A stretch of 64,000 nt of DNA from Comamonadaceae bacterium. Lineage in GTDB: Bacteria; Pseudomonadota; Gammaproteobacteria; Burkholderiales; Burkholderiaceae_C. This document shows, one piece after another, positions 1-7,678 of the stretch. Location of the stretch: positions 62,001-126,000 of the forward strand of contig CANGME010000005.1 in the NCBI GenBank assembly GCA_947455145.1, in the 5' to 3' direction. A model generated the notes under the pieces. It made no database searches. It had not been told where the DNA came from and was given only the letters and a program-made list of their open reading frames with translations. Made by a program: the position numbers and the translations under genes. Each line of letters begins with the position of its first letter. Positions within the stretch are counted from its first letter, which is position 1.

Positions 1-90
1 GCTGAATGAACGCCGCAGTGCTTAACCCTGTACTCCGCTGGAACTCACCCTCTCGTTAAAATTTGACATTGATTTTTTTGGACTCTCCCC

Positions 91-1650
91 ATGATTGAAC
101 TCTCAGAAAAACGCCTGATCGGCCCCGTGATTCGCCTGCACCCGAACGACAACGTCGTCGTGGCGCGGATCGATGTGCCCCTTGGCATGAGCTTTGAAAC
201 CGACGTGGCGGGCGAGCGCATCACCAGCAAAGCGCAGGTGACGGCGGGCTACAAAATCGCCACTAAAAAAATCCTCAAAGGCCAGCCCATCCTCAAGTAC
301 AACGTGACCGTTGGCTTTGCGCATGTGGACATCGAACCCGGCACATTGGTGCACAGCCACAACACCGAGTTCAAAGAGTTCGACCGCGACTACGCGCACG
401 CCAGCGAGTTCAAGCCCGTGGTCATGCTGCCCGAGTCCGAGCGCGCCACCTTCCAGGGCTATGTGCGCGCCAATGGCAAAGTGGGCACGCGCAACTTCAT
501 CGGCATTTTGTCCACCGTCAACTGCTCAGCCACCGTGGTCAACAAGATCGCCGAGTGGTTCACACCGGAGCGTCTGGCCGAGTTTCCCAACGTCGATGGC
601 GTGGTGGCCTTTAGCCACTCGATTGGCTGCGGTATGGAGATGAGCGGCGAGCCCATGCAGCTCTTGCGCCGTACCATGGCCGGCTACATTCGCCACCCCA
701 ACCTAGCCGCCGCCCTGGTGATTGGCCTCGGTTGCGAGCGCAACCAGTTGAAAGGCCTGCTGGAGCAAGAAGAACTCGCCGCCAGCCCGCACCTGCACAC
801 CTTCATCATGCAAGAGACCGGCGGCACGCGCGCCACCATTGCCGCAGGCATTGAGGCCGTTAAAGCCCTGCTGCCTGAGGCCAATAACGTGAAGCGCGAA
901 ACCGTGTCCGCCAGCCACCTCAGCGTGGGCTTGCAGTGCGGTGGTTCAGACGGCTTCTCGTCCATCACCGCCAACCCGGCACTGGGCGCTGCGGTGGACA
1001 TCCTGGCGCGCCACGGCGGCACCGGCATCTTGTCGGAAACGCCGGAAATCTATGGCGTCGAGCACACCTTGACGCGCCGCGCCGCCAGCGTTGAGATTGG
1101 CAAGAAACTGATCGAGCGCATCCGCTGGTGGAAAGACGAATACTCGGTGGGCCGCGACGTGCAAATCAACGGTCAGGTCAGCCCCGGCAACCAGATCGGT
1201 GGCCTGGCCAACATCTTTGAGAAGTCACTGGGCTCGTCCATGAAAGGCGGCACCGGCCCACTGATGGAAGTTTACAAATACGCCGAGCCGGTGACGGCCA
1301 AAGGCTTTGTGTTCATGGACACGCCGGGCTTTGACCCCGTATCGGCCACCGGCCAGATCGCAGGCGGCGCGAACCTGATCGCCTTCACCACCGGGCGCGG
1401 CTCCATGTTCGGCTCCAAGCCCGCGCCCTGCATCAAGCTGGCCACCAACAGCAAGATGTTCAACAAGCTTGAAGAAGACATGGACATCAACTGCGGCGAG
1501 ATTTTGGACGGCACCGTGTCCGTGCAAGAGATGGGGCAGAAGATTTTTGAACTCTTCCTGCGCACCGCATCAGGTGAAGCCTCCAAGAGCGAGATGCTGG
1601 GGCTGGGCGACTATGAGTTTGTGCCCTGGCAGATCGGGATAATGAGCTGA
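91..1650 (+). CDS. UxaA-family altronate/galactarate dehydratase-like hydrolase
   Basis: A 519-residue protein of the UxaA (altronate/galactarate dehydratase) family. These iron-dependent enzymes remove water from sugar acids to give 2-keto-3-deoxy acids. Residues ~1-95 form the SAF-like N-terminal domain. The catalytic part begins at the family signature GYVRANGKVGTRNF (~residue 127), with conserved Cys residues in TVNCSATV, GLGCERNQ and NCGEI. SAF and catalytic domains are fused in one chain, as in E. coli UxaA. The real substrate cannot be read from sequence; the neighbouring aconitase-like gene and two Bug binding proteins suggest uptake and breakdown of a small organic or sugar acid. The ATG at 91 has only a weak GGA upstream. 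It converges with the GntR gene, 7 bp away. Confidence 0.85.
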   Translation: MIELSEKRLIGPVIRLHPNDNVVVARIDVPLGMSFETDVAGERITSKAQVTAGYKIATKKILKGQPILKYNVTVGFAHVDIEPGTLVHSHNTEFKEFDRDYAHASEFKPVVMLPESERATFQGYVRANGKVGTRNFIGILSTVNCSATVVNKIAEWFTPERLAEFPNVDGVVAFSHSIGCGMEMSGEPMQLLRRTMAGYIRHPNLAAALVIGLGCERNQLKGLLEQEELAASPHLHTFIMQETGGTRATIAAGIEAVKALLPEANNVKRETVSASHLSVGLQCGGSDGFSSITANPALGAAVDILARHGGTGILSETPEIYGVEHTLTRRAASVEIGKKLIERIRWWKDEYSVGRDVQINGQVSPGNQIGGLANIFEKSLGSSMKGGTGPLMEVYKYAEPVTAKGFVFMDTPGFDPVSATGQIAGGANLIAFTTGRGSMFGSKPAPCIKLATNSKMFNKLEEDMDINCGEILDGTVSVQEMGQKIFELFLRTASGEASKSEMLGLGDYEFVPWQIGIMS

Positions 1651-1657
1651 GCCCTGC

Positions 1658-2554
1658 TCAGCGTTTGAGCAGCCCTTGAATCTTTTTCAGATTTTTCAAG
1701 GTGCTGGACAAATGCTGGTGCAGCGCTTCTGACGCGTCCTGTTGTCGCCCCTGCTCCAACAAATCCAGCACCTGCAAGTGTTGCAGGCAGTGCTGCTTGT
1801 AGCGCTTGCGGTCTTGCATGGAACGGTACGAGATCAAGCGACGCACGCGGTTGATGCGCCGGATGGTGTCAATGAAAAAGGGGTTGCCCGAGGCCTCTAC
1901 CAGCGCTTCATGAAAGCGCACACCGCGCTCATGTAATTGCTCAGCGCTGTCGGTTTCTATGCCCCCATTGAGCAAATGCATTTCAGCCGCGCGGCAGCGC
2001 TCTAGCACGTGAGGGTCGAGCCGGTAGCCAGGCTCCAGCAAGGCGGCAGGCTCTAGCGCCAATCGCACGCGGTAAGACTGCAACAAACTGTCCGGTGTGG
2101 TCAACATGGACGAGAAGACCCAGCCATAACCCGGTTTTTTGTGCGCCCAGCCCTCTTGGGCAATGCGGCCTAACACCGACTGCAATTGAGTGGCCGTCAG
2201 CGCGTAGCGGTTTTTCAGCATGACTTCAGAGCACTCGTCGGGCAACAACCCTTTGAGCAAATCGTCGGCCACTTGGGCGTACACACGCGTGACCACGTCA
2301 GACGCATCCAGCGCCAGCACACTACTCGATGGCGCGTCAGGCGCATCAATAGTGCGGGCCAGAAAAAACCCCCGGTTGGGCTCCCGCCTTAGCACCCCTT
2401 TTTCATGCAGCAGGGTCAAGGCATCGTTGATGGGCGAACGGGAGACGTGCAAGTGGTCTGCCAACGTCTGGGCGGGCAAGTGGCAACCGACGACCAAGCC
2501 CTCAGCGCAAATGAATTCAAGGATTTGAGCGGCGATGGAGTTCGCTGATTTCAT
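1658..2554 (-). CDS. GntR-family (FCD-type) transcriptional regulator
   Basis: A 298-residue GntR regulator. The N-terminal winged helix is at ~residues 10-65 (LADHLHVSRSPINDALTLL). A second winged-helix-like stretch follows at ~95-145 (LTATQLQSVLGRIAQEGW, then a KPGYGWVF wing). The C-terminal half is an all-helical FCD ligand domain with the His-containing FHEALVEASGN motif. FCD regulators usually bind small carboxylic acids. The start codon overlaps the stop of the upstream aconitase-like gene by 4 bp, so the two are translationally coupled. That makes this the likely local regulator of the acid-utilisation genes, acting perhaps at the palindrome at 5192-5217. The doubled winged helix is unusual for E. 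coli GntR proteins. Confidence 0.85.
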   Translation of the reverse strand: MKSANSIAAQILEFICAEGLVVGCHLPAQTLADHLHVSRSPINDALTLLHEKGVLRREPNRGFFLARTIDAPDAPSSSVLALDASDVVTRVYAQVADDLLKGLLPDECSEVMLKNRYALTATQLQSVLGRIAQEGWAHKKPGYGWVFSSMLTTPDSLLQSYRVRLALEPAALLEPGYRLDPHVLERCRAAEMHLLNGGIETDSAEQLHERGVRFHEALVEASGNPFFIDTIRRINRVRRLISYRSMQDRKRYKQHCLQHLQVLDLLEQGRQQDASEALHQHLSSTLKNLKKIQGLLKR

Positions 2555-5190
2555 AATTGATCGGCAATGGTCTTGTGCAGGATGGCGGGTATGACGCCAC
2601 CCGCTTGCAGCAAGGCCACATCCAGCAGCGTTTCCACCGCAGCGGTGGCCACCCAGTGCTGAACATCACCATTGGCGCGCAGCACCCGCACGGCCACATC
2701 GCAACGCGGCGTCAGGTTCTGCGTATCGGCGTCCACCTCGATCTGGTCGCCCGCTTGCAAGCTCAGCGTTTGTGGGTTCACGCCAGGGGGCAAGCGCAGC
2801 GGCAAGATGCCCATGCCAATCAGGTTAGAGCGGTGAATGCGCTCAAAGCTCACGGCCAGCACGGCGCGTATGCCCAGCAGGCGCTGGCCTTTGGCTGCCC
2901 AGTCACGCGAGGAACCCGTACCGTAGCGTTCACCCGCCACCAGCACCACCGATTGGCCCGCGTCGCGGTAGCGCTGCGCCACCGCCCAGATCGGCAGCAC
3001 CTCGCCACTGGGCACGTGCAGGGTATGGGCCAAGGGCGCATCTGCCTGGAGCAGATTGACCAGCGTTTTGTTATGGAAGGCGGCGCGCAGCATCACCTCC
3101 CAATTGCCACGGCGAGAGGCAAACACATTGAGGTCATTGCGGTCGTCACCCTGCGCCACCAAAAAATCGGCCACCAAGCTGTCAGGCGGGATGGCGCTGG
3201 CGGGTGAGATGTGGTCGGTGGTGATGTCGTCGCCCAGAACCAGCAGAGGGTAGGCGCTGTAGCGGCCCAGCAGACTACCTTGTGTGAGTGCCGCAAAGGG
3301 CGGTCTGCGCAAGGTGGTGGATGTGGCCTCCCAAGGGAACAGGGGCGTGTCCGGGGCCTTAAGCGCATGCCACAGCGGGCTGCGGCTGGCCAGCTCAAAG
3401 TCGCGGTGGTAGTCAGACGGATCAGCAGCCAGGGCGAGGTGATGGTCAATCTCTTCACGCGTAGGCCAGATGGCTTTGAGCTCAACGGCTTGACCATTGG
3501 GGGTGATTTGCACCGGCTCGGTTTGCAGATTGCGCGCGCTGTCTCCGGCCAGCGCAAAGGCCACGACCAGGGGCGGCGACATGATGAAGCTCAGCTCCAA
3601 ATCCGGGTGCACACGGCCCGGAAAATTACGGTTGCCCGACAAGATCGCCACGGCCTTGGCCTGCCCAGTTAGCTGTGCAGCGCGAATCGCCTCGGTCAAC
3701 GGCCCAGTGTTGCCGATACAAGTGGTGCAGCCATAGCCCACGATGTCAAAGCCGATGGCCGACAAGTCGTCGATCAAACCGGCTCGCGCCAGGTACGTAG
3801 CCGCCGCCGGAGAGCCGGGGGCCAAAGAGGTCTTGACCCACGTCGGCACCTTAAGACCTAATGCCCGCGCCTTGCGCGCGACCAGCCCGGCAGCAATGAG
3901 CAAGCGCGGATCTGAGGTATTGGTGCAACTGGTGATGGCGGCTAATGCCACGGGGTGGCGCGGCATGTCGCTCAAAGCGCTTGCGGTGGCCTGGGGTACA
4001 AATCCGACTTGCGCCAAGGCCTTGCCCGTCTCAAAGTAGCTAAGCAAGTCCTGCGGGCGGCGCGGCCCGGCCACGTGCATGCCGATGCTGTCCAGATCAA
4101 TGGCAATGCTGCGGCTGTAAAGGGGCTCGGCCTCGGGGTCAAACCACAGGCCGGTGCGCCGGGTGTAGGCCTCCACCAAGGCGATGGCCGCTTCGCTGCG
4201 TCCTGTGGCACGCAGGTAATCGAGCGTGCTGCTGTCCACGGCAAAGTAGCCTGTGGTGGCCCCATATTCAGGCGCCATATTGGCCACCACCGCCCGCTCC
4301 CCTGCGGCCAGCGTGGCCACACCCGGGCCATAAAACTCGACAAATTCGCCCGACACGCCAATCTGGCGCAGACGCTGCGTTACCGTCAAGGCTAGGTCGG
4401 TGGCGTGCGTGCCTGCTGGCAGCGCGCCGGTGAGCTTGACGCCAATCACGTCGGGAATGCGCAGCATGGTCGGCATGCCAAACATCACGGTTTGCGCCTC
4501 TAGCCCACCCACGCCCCAGCCCAGCACGCCGATGCCGTTGATCATGGGGGTGTGGCTGTCAGTGCCAATCATCATGTCGGGCACGGCCCACAGCACGCCG
4601 TCTCGCTCAAGCGTGGTGACCACGGTGGCCAGTTGCTCCAGATTGATGGTGTGCATGATGCCGGTGCCGGGCGGGTGTATTCGCACCCCGCTCAACACGC
4701 GCGAGGCCCAGCGCAAGAAGCGGTAGCGCTCGGCGTTGCGGCGAATCTCATGCTGCAAATTGAGCGTGGCCGCATCTGATCGACCATAGACCTCCACCGC
4801 CAGCGAATGGTCGATGGACACATCCACCGGCACGCAAGGGTTGAGCACTGACGGGTCCACACCGGCCTCATGCAAAGTATTGCGCATGGCGGCAATGTCC
4901 ACCAGTGCCGGGGTGCTGGTGGTGTCGTGCATCAAGATGCGGCCCGGCTGAAAGGCCAATTCAGACTCGCTGCTGCAGTGTTGCAACCAATCAAAAATGG
5001 CCTCAACCGAAGCCTGACGCTCTTGGCCCTGCCCATTGCGCACCACGTTTTCAAGCAACAAGCGCAGCACCACAGGCAGGCGCAGCAGACGCTCGCCAAA
5101 AAGGGCGGCCAAATCCACAAAGGCAAAGCTTTGGCCATTGACGACCAACTGGCCAGGGGTGAAGTTGTAGGTGTTTTCCATAGTGGTCAT
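2551..5190 (-). CDS. acnA: Aconitate hydratase family protein (AcnA-type, divergent)
   Basis: About 879 residues, the length of monomeric AcnA/IRP-type aconitases. The [4Fe-4S] cysteines are present in ITSCTNTS and GYGCTTCIGN. Also visible are MIGTDSHTPMINGIGVLGWG, DDITTDHISPA, GERYGTGSSRDWAAKGQ and the swivel-domain SFERIHRSNLIGMG, so the fold and cluster are intact. The usual N-terminal QDFTGVPAVVD motif reads MHDTTSTPALVD here, which may shift substrate preference. Citrate/isocitrate isomerisation is the family reaction; a related tricarboxylate or substituted aconitate is possible. The ATG at 5190 (or 5181) is preferred over one at 5217, which lies in a palindrome. It is the first gene of an operon with the overlapping GntR gene. 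Confidence 0.85.
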   Translation of the reverse strand: MTTMENTYNFTPGQLVVNGQSFAFVDLAALFGERLLRLPVVLRLLLENVVRNGQGQERQASVEAIFDWLQHCSSESELAFQPGRILMHDTTSTPALVDIAAMRNTLHEAGVDPSVLNPCVPVDVSIDHSLAVEVYGRSDAATLNLQHEIRRNAERYRFLRWASRVLSGVRIHPPGTGIMHTINLEQLATVVTTLERDGVLWAVPDMMIGTDSHTPMINGIGVLGWGVGGLEAQTVMFGMPTMLRIPDVIGVKLTGALPAGTHATDLALTVTQRLRQIGVSGEFVEFYGPGVATLAAGERAVVANMAPEYGATTGYFAVDSSTLDYLRATGRSEAAIALVEAYTRRTGLWFDPEAEPLYSRSIAIDLDSIGMHVAGPRRPQDLLSYFETGKALAQVGFVPQATASALSDMPRHPVALAAITSCTNTSDPRLLIAAGLVARKARALGLKVPTWVKTSLAPGSPAAATYLARAGLIDDLSAIGFDIVGYGCTTCIGNTGPLTEAIRAAQLTGQAKAVAILSGNRNFPGRVHPDLELSFIMSPPLVVAFALAGDSARNLQTEPVQITPNGQAVELKAIWPTREEIDHHLALAADPSDYHRDFELASRSPLWHALKAPDTPLFPWEATSTTLRRPPFAALTQGSLLGRYSAYPLLVLGDDITTDHISPASAIPPDSLVADFLVAQGDDRNDLNVFASRRGNWEVMLRAAFHNKTLVNLLQADAPLAHTLHVPSGEVLPIWAVAQRYRDAGQSVVLVAGERYGTGSSRDWAAKGQRLLGIRAVLAVSFERIHRSNLIGMGILPLRLPPGVNPQTLSLQAGDQIEVDADTQNLTPRCDVAVRVLRANGDVQHWVATAAVETLLDVALLQAGGVIPAILHKTIADQL

Positions 5191-5191
5191 T

Positions 5192-5217
5192 TTGCATATT
5201 GTCGCAATAAAATGCAA
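5192..5217. promoter_or_regulatory. Nested palindrome between acnA-like and Bug genes
   Basis: The arms TTGCAT (5192-5197) and ATGCAA (5212-5217) enclose a second inverted repeat ATTG-TCG-CAAT (5198-5208). FCD-type GntR regulators often bind short palindromes with a TTGT...ACAA flavour. It sits immediately upstream of the aconitase-like start and in the divergent promoter region of the Bug gene. I infer an operator for the GntR protein encoded two genes away; this is untested. Confidence 0.45.
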
Positions 5218-5268
5218 TTTAGCGTAAACCCTGCAACCCCCATCGCTTGTTTTTTAAGGACCCTTCCC

Positions 5269-6258
5269 ATGCCCACTGCCCGCCGCCACTTTCTTGGTCA
5301 GGCCTTCTTCATGACGGCGGCGCTGGCGCTCTCGTCCAGCGCCATGGCGCAAGAATTCCCCAGCAAAACCATCACCATCGTGGTGCCATTTTCTGCCGGA
5401 GGTGGCGTGGACACCATCGCGCGCTTGCTAGCAGAGAAGCTGCGCGTGTCGCTCAAGCAAACCATTGTGGTGGACAACAAGGCAGGCGGCAGCGGCATGA
5501 TCGGTGCGCTGGCCGTGGTGAAGGCCGCGCCTGACGGCTACACACTGCTGTTGGGCTCTGCCGGTGAAACCGCCATCAACCCCTTTGTGTACAAGGCACG
5601 CATGCAATACGCGCCCGACAAAGACCTGGCTCCCATCACCCTGGTCACGCGCATCCCCAACGTGCTGGTCACCAGCCCGACACTGCCGGTGAAAAGCGTG
5701 GAAGAACTAGTTGCCCACGCCAAAAAGAACCCCGGCAAACTCAGCTACTCCACCAGCGGCGTGGGCAACCCGCAGCACCTCAACGGGGAGCTGCTTGAAG
5801 AGTTGGCCAGCATCCACATGGTCCACATCCCCTACAAGGGCGCAGCGGGGCAGCTGATTGACGTAACCTCCGGCACGGTGGACATGACCTTTGTGAGTTA
5901 CACCGCCGCCAAGGGTTTCATCCAGAGCGGCAAGGTCAAGGCGATTGCCGTCACCTCAGCCAAGCGCGCCAGTTTTGCGCCTGATATTCCCGCCATCGCA
6001 GAGTACAAACCCCTGGCCAAATACCAACTTGAAAACTGGTTCGGCCTCTTTGCCCCAGCAGGCACTCCCGAGGCCGTTCAACAAAAGCTCAACGCCGCCG
6101 TCACCCAAGCCCTGCGCGACCCCGAACTCGCCAAAAAATTACTCGACCAAGGCGGCGAGCCCGCCCCCATGAGCACCCAGCAATTCCGCGACTTCATCAA
6201 GGCCGAGTCGCTGCAGTTTGAGCGCATTGTGAACAGCGCCAAGATCACGGCGGAGTAA
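5269..6258 (+). CDS. Bug-family tripartite tricarboxylate transporter substrate-binding protein
   Basis: A 329-residue periplasmic binding protein of the Bug/TctC family. The N-terminus has an RRHFL twin-arginine-like motif, a hydrophobic stretch and an AMA cleavage site before QEFPSKTITIVVPF. Family hallmarks are PFSAGGGVDTIAR, VVDNKAGGSGMIGA and HIPYKGAAGQ. Bug proteins bind carboxylates or amides and usually work with TctA/TctB membrane partners; none is in this window, so it is an orphan receptor. An in-frame extension upstream is possible, but the ATG at 5269 puts the signal peptide at the N-terminus. It diverges from the aconitase-like gene and its stop is 2 bp from that of the opposing Bug gene. 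Confidence 0.92.
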   Translation: MPTARRHFLGQAFFMTAALALSSSAMAQEFPSKTITIVVPFSAGGGVDTIARLLAEKLRVSLKQTIVVDNKAGGSGMIGALAVVKAAPDGYTLLLGSAGETAINPFVYKARMQYAPDKDLAPITLVTRIPNVLVTSPTLPVKSVEELVAHAKKNPGKLSYSTSGVGNPQHLNGELLEELASIHMVHIPYKGAAGQLIDVTSGTVDMTFVSYTAAKGFIQSGKVKAIAVTSAKRASFAPDIPAIAEYKPLAKYQLENWFGLFAPAGTPEAVQQKLNAAVTQALRDPELAKKLLDQGGEPAPMSTQQFRDFIKAESLQFERIVNSAKITAE

Positions 6259-6260
6259 TT

Positions 6261-7226
6261 TCACTCAGGTTTGAACCCCGCCCCCTTCAACAGCTCCGCG
6301 TTTTCAGCGATATAGCTCTGGGTGTACTTGCGAAACTCATCGCTGGACTCAGTCACGGGCTCAATACCCAGTTGCTCAAAAGCGCCCGACTTGGTGAGCT
6401 GACGCACCGCTTCGTTGGCCGCCTTGTTCAGCAACTGCACACGCTCTTGCGGCGTGTCTTTGGCGGCCCAGATGCCGTACCAAGAGGCGGTCACAAATTT
6501 CGGAAACCCGCTCTCCACAGCGGTGGGCACTTGGGGCATCACCGCGCTGCGCTGGGCTGATGTCACCATGATGGGCTTGACCTTGCCGCTCTTGGCCATG
6601 CCTTGAAGGGAGATGATGGAGTCAATCAAAATTTGAGCGTGCCCCCCCGCGACATCGGTCAGCGCGGGCGACGTGCCTTTGTAAACCGCCGTAGCCAAAT
6701 TGAGCTGGCCTTGCTTGGCCAACATCAGCGTCCCCAAGTGGCTGGCTGCACCCAGGGCAGGCAAACCCGCCGTCCATTTGTCGGGGTTTTGCCGGGCGGC
6801 GTCCATCACTTCTTTCAAGTTGGATGCTGGCAGGCCGGGCGATATCACCATCATCAAAGGGGCTTCACCCACCCGCGCCACATAGGTGAAATCCGTCAAG
6901 GGGTCATAGGGCGCGTTGGCCATCACCTGTTTGGCCAGGGCGTGGGTGGAGGCTGAGAACAACAGCGTCAAGCCGTCAGGCGTTGAGGTCTGCACCACCT
7001 TGCCTCCGATGGAGCCATTGGCCCCGGGGCGGTTCTCCACCACGATGTTCACATTCAAGTTGGCCTGCATCTGCTTGGCGATCAAGCGCGCGGCGCTGTC
7101 AACGCCGCCACCGGGCGCGAACGGCACAATCATTTTGACGTTGCCGTCCGGGAACTTGCTTTGGGCCGAGGCTACAAAGCCAATGAATGCCAAAGCCAGG
7201 CACAGTAATTTTTTAATCTTGAACAT
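6261..7226 (-). CDS. Bug-family substrate-binding protein (end of hyu operon)
   Basis: A 321-residue Bug/TctC-type periplasmic receptor with a clear signal peptide (KKLLCLALAFIGFVASAQS). Conserved motifs are MIVPFAPGGGVDSAAR, VVENRPGANGSIGG and VYKGTSPALTDVAGG. It is the last gene of the minus-strand operon FAH-hyuA-hyuB-small protein, 37 bp after its neighbour. The likely role is capture of the compound that the hyuAB-type enzyme acts on. No TctA/TctB permease lies nearby. The ligand is unknown. Confidence 0.92.
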   Translation of the reverse strand: MFKIKKLLCLALAFIGFVASAQSKFPDGNVKMIVPFAPGGGVDSAARLIAKQMQANLNVNIVVENRPGANGSIGGKVVQTSTPDGLTLLFSASTHALAKQVMANAPYDPLTDFTYVARVGEAPLMMVISPGLPASNLKEVMDAARQNPDKWTAGLPALGAASHLGTLMLAKQGQLNLATAVYKGTSPALTDVAGGHAQILIDSIISLQGMAKSGKVKPIMVTSAQRSAVMPQVPTAVESGFPKFVTASWYGIWAAKDTPQERVQLLNKAANEAVRQLTKSGAFEQLGIEPVTESSDEFRKYTQSYIAENAELLKGAGFKPE

Positions 7227-7263
7227 CGCGCTTGTCTCCTAAAAAATTCATCTTCAAAAACAA

Positions 7264-7674
7264 TCAATCCCTATAAGCTTTGCGCCAAGCGCCGGAGCCA
7301 CCGCGCAAAATCGCATCCGGCGCAGGGCCGTGCAGCTCGGCATACGACTCAATCGTTTTCGTCATGCGCGGCAGCAGCCATTGGGCCACCGCCTCACTGA
7401 CCTGTGCCGACTGTAGGCGATCCAGAATGCCACGCACCGCCTTGTCTTGCGACGCGATGGGGCCAGGTGCAAGCAAAAATGCAACCACTTCGGTCTGCCC
7501 AAGCCGCTCGCTCTCAGCCCACAAATAGTCAGCAATGTCACGCTCAAAATCTTCCAGCGTGACACTGATGCCACTCATGGAACAAGAGCACCCCAGCGCA
7601 ATGTGCTGCGCCGACAACCGATGCCACAGACCGGACAAATAGGCCGCTTGTTGCTGGGGCGTGGTCACGTTCAT
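7264..7674 (-). CDS. Unknown 136-residue protein co-operonic with hyuAB
   Basis: A 136-residue, mostly helical soluble protein that I do not recognise. It has no signal peptide or membrane segment. The notable feature is a Cys pair in LGCSCSMSGISV near residue 30, followed by an acidic helix (TLEDFERDIADYLWAESERLG). It starts 4 bp after the hyuB stop, so translation is probably coupled. Position and size recall the small gamma-type subunits of acetone/acetophenone carboxylases, which share ancestry with HyuA/HyuB, but I see no clear sequence match. It could be a metal-binding accessory subunit or an unrelated partner. The function is open. Confidence 0.75.
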   Translation of the reverse strand: MNVTTPQQQAAYLSGLWHRLSAQHIALGCSCSMSGISVTLEDFERDIADYLWAESERLGQTEVVAFLLAPGPIASQDKAVRGILDRLQSAQVSEAVAQWLLPRMTKTIESYAELHGPAPDAILRGGSGAWRKAYRD

Positions 7675-7678
7675 TGAG

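Noticed and set aside
63-90. TTGACA-like -35 box before the first gene
   Set aside because: The matching -10 would fall on the start codon, so it cannot serve this gene in the usual way.
1645-1661. GCTGAG-CCCTG-CTCAGC hairpin as a terminator between convergent genes
   Set aside because: Short stem inside coding ends with no T tract on either strand.
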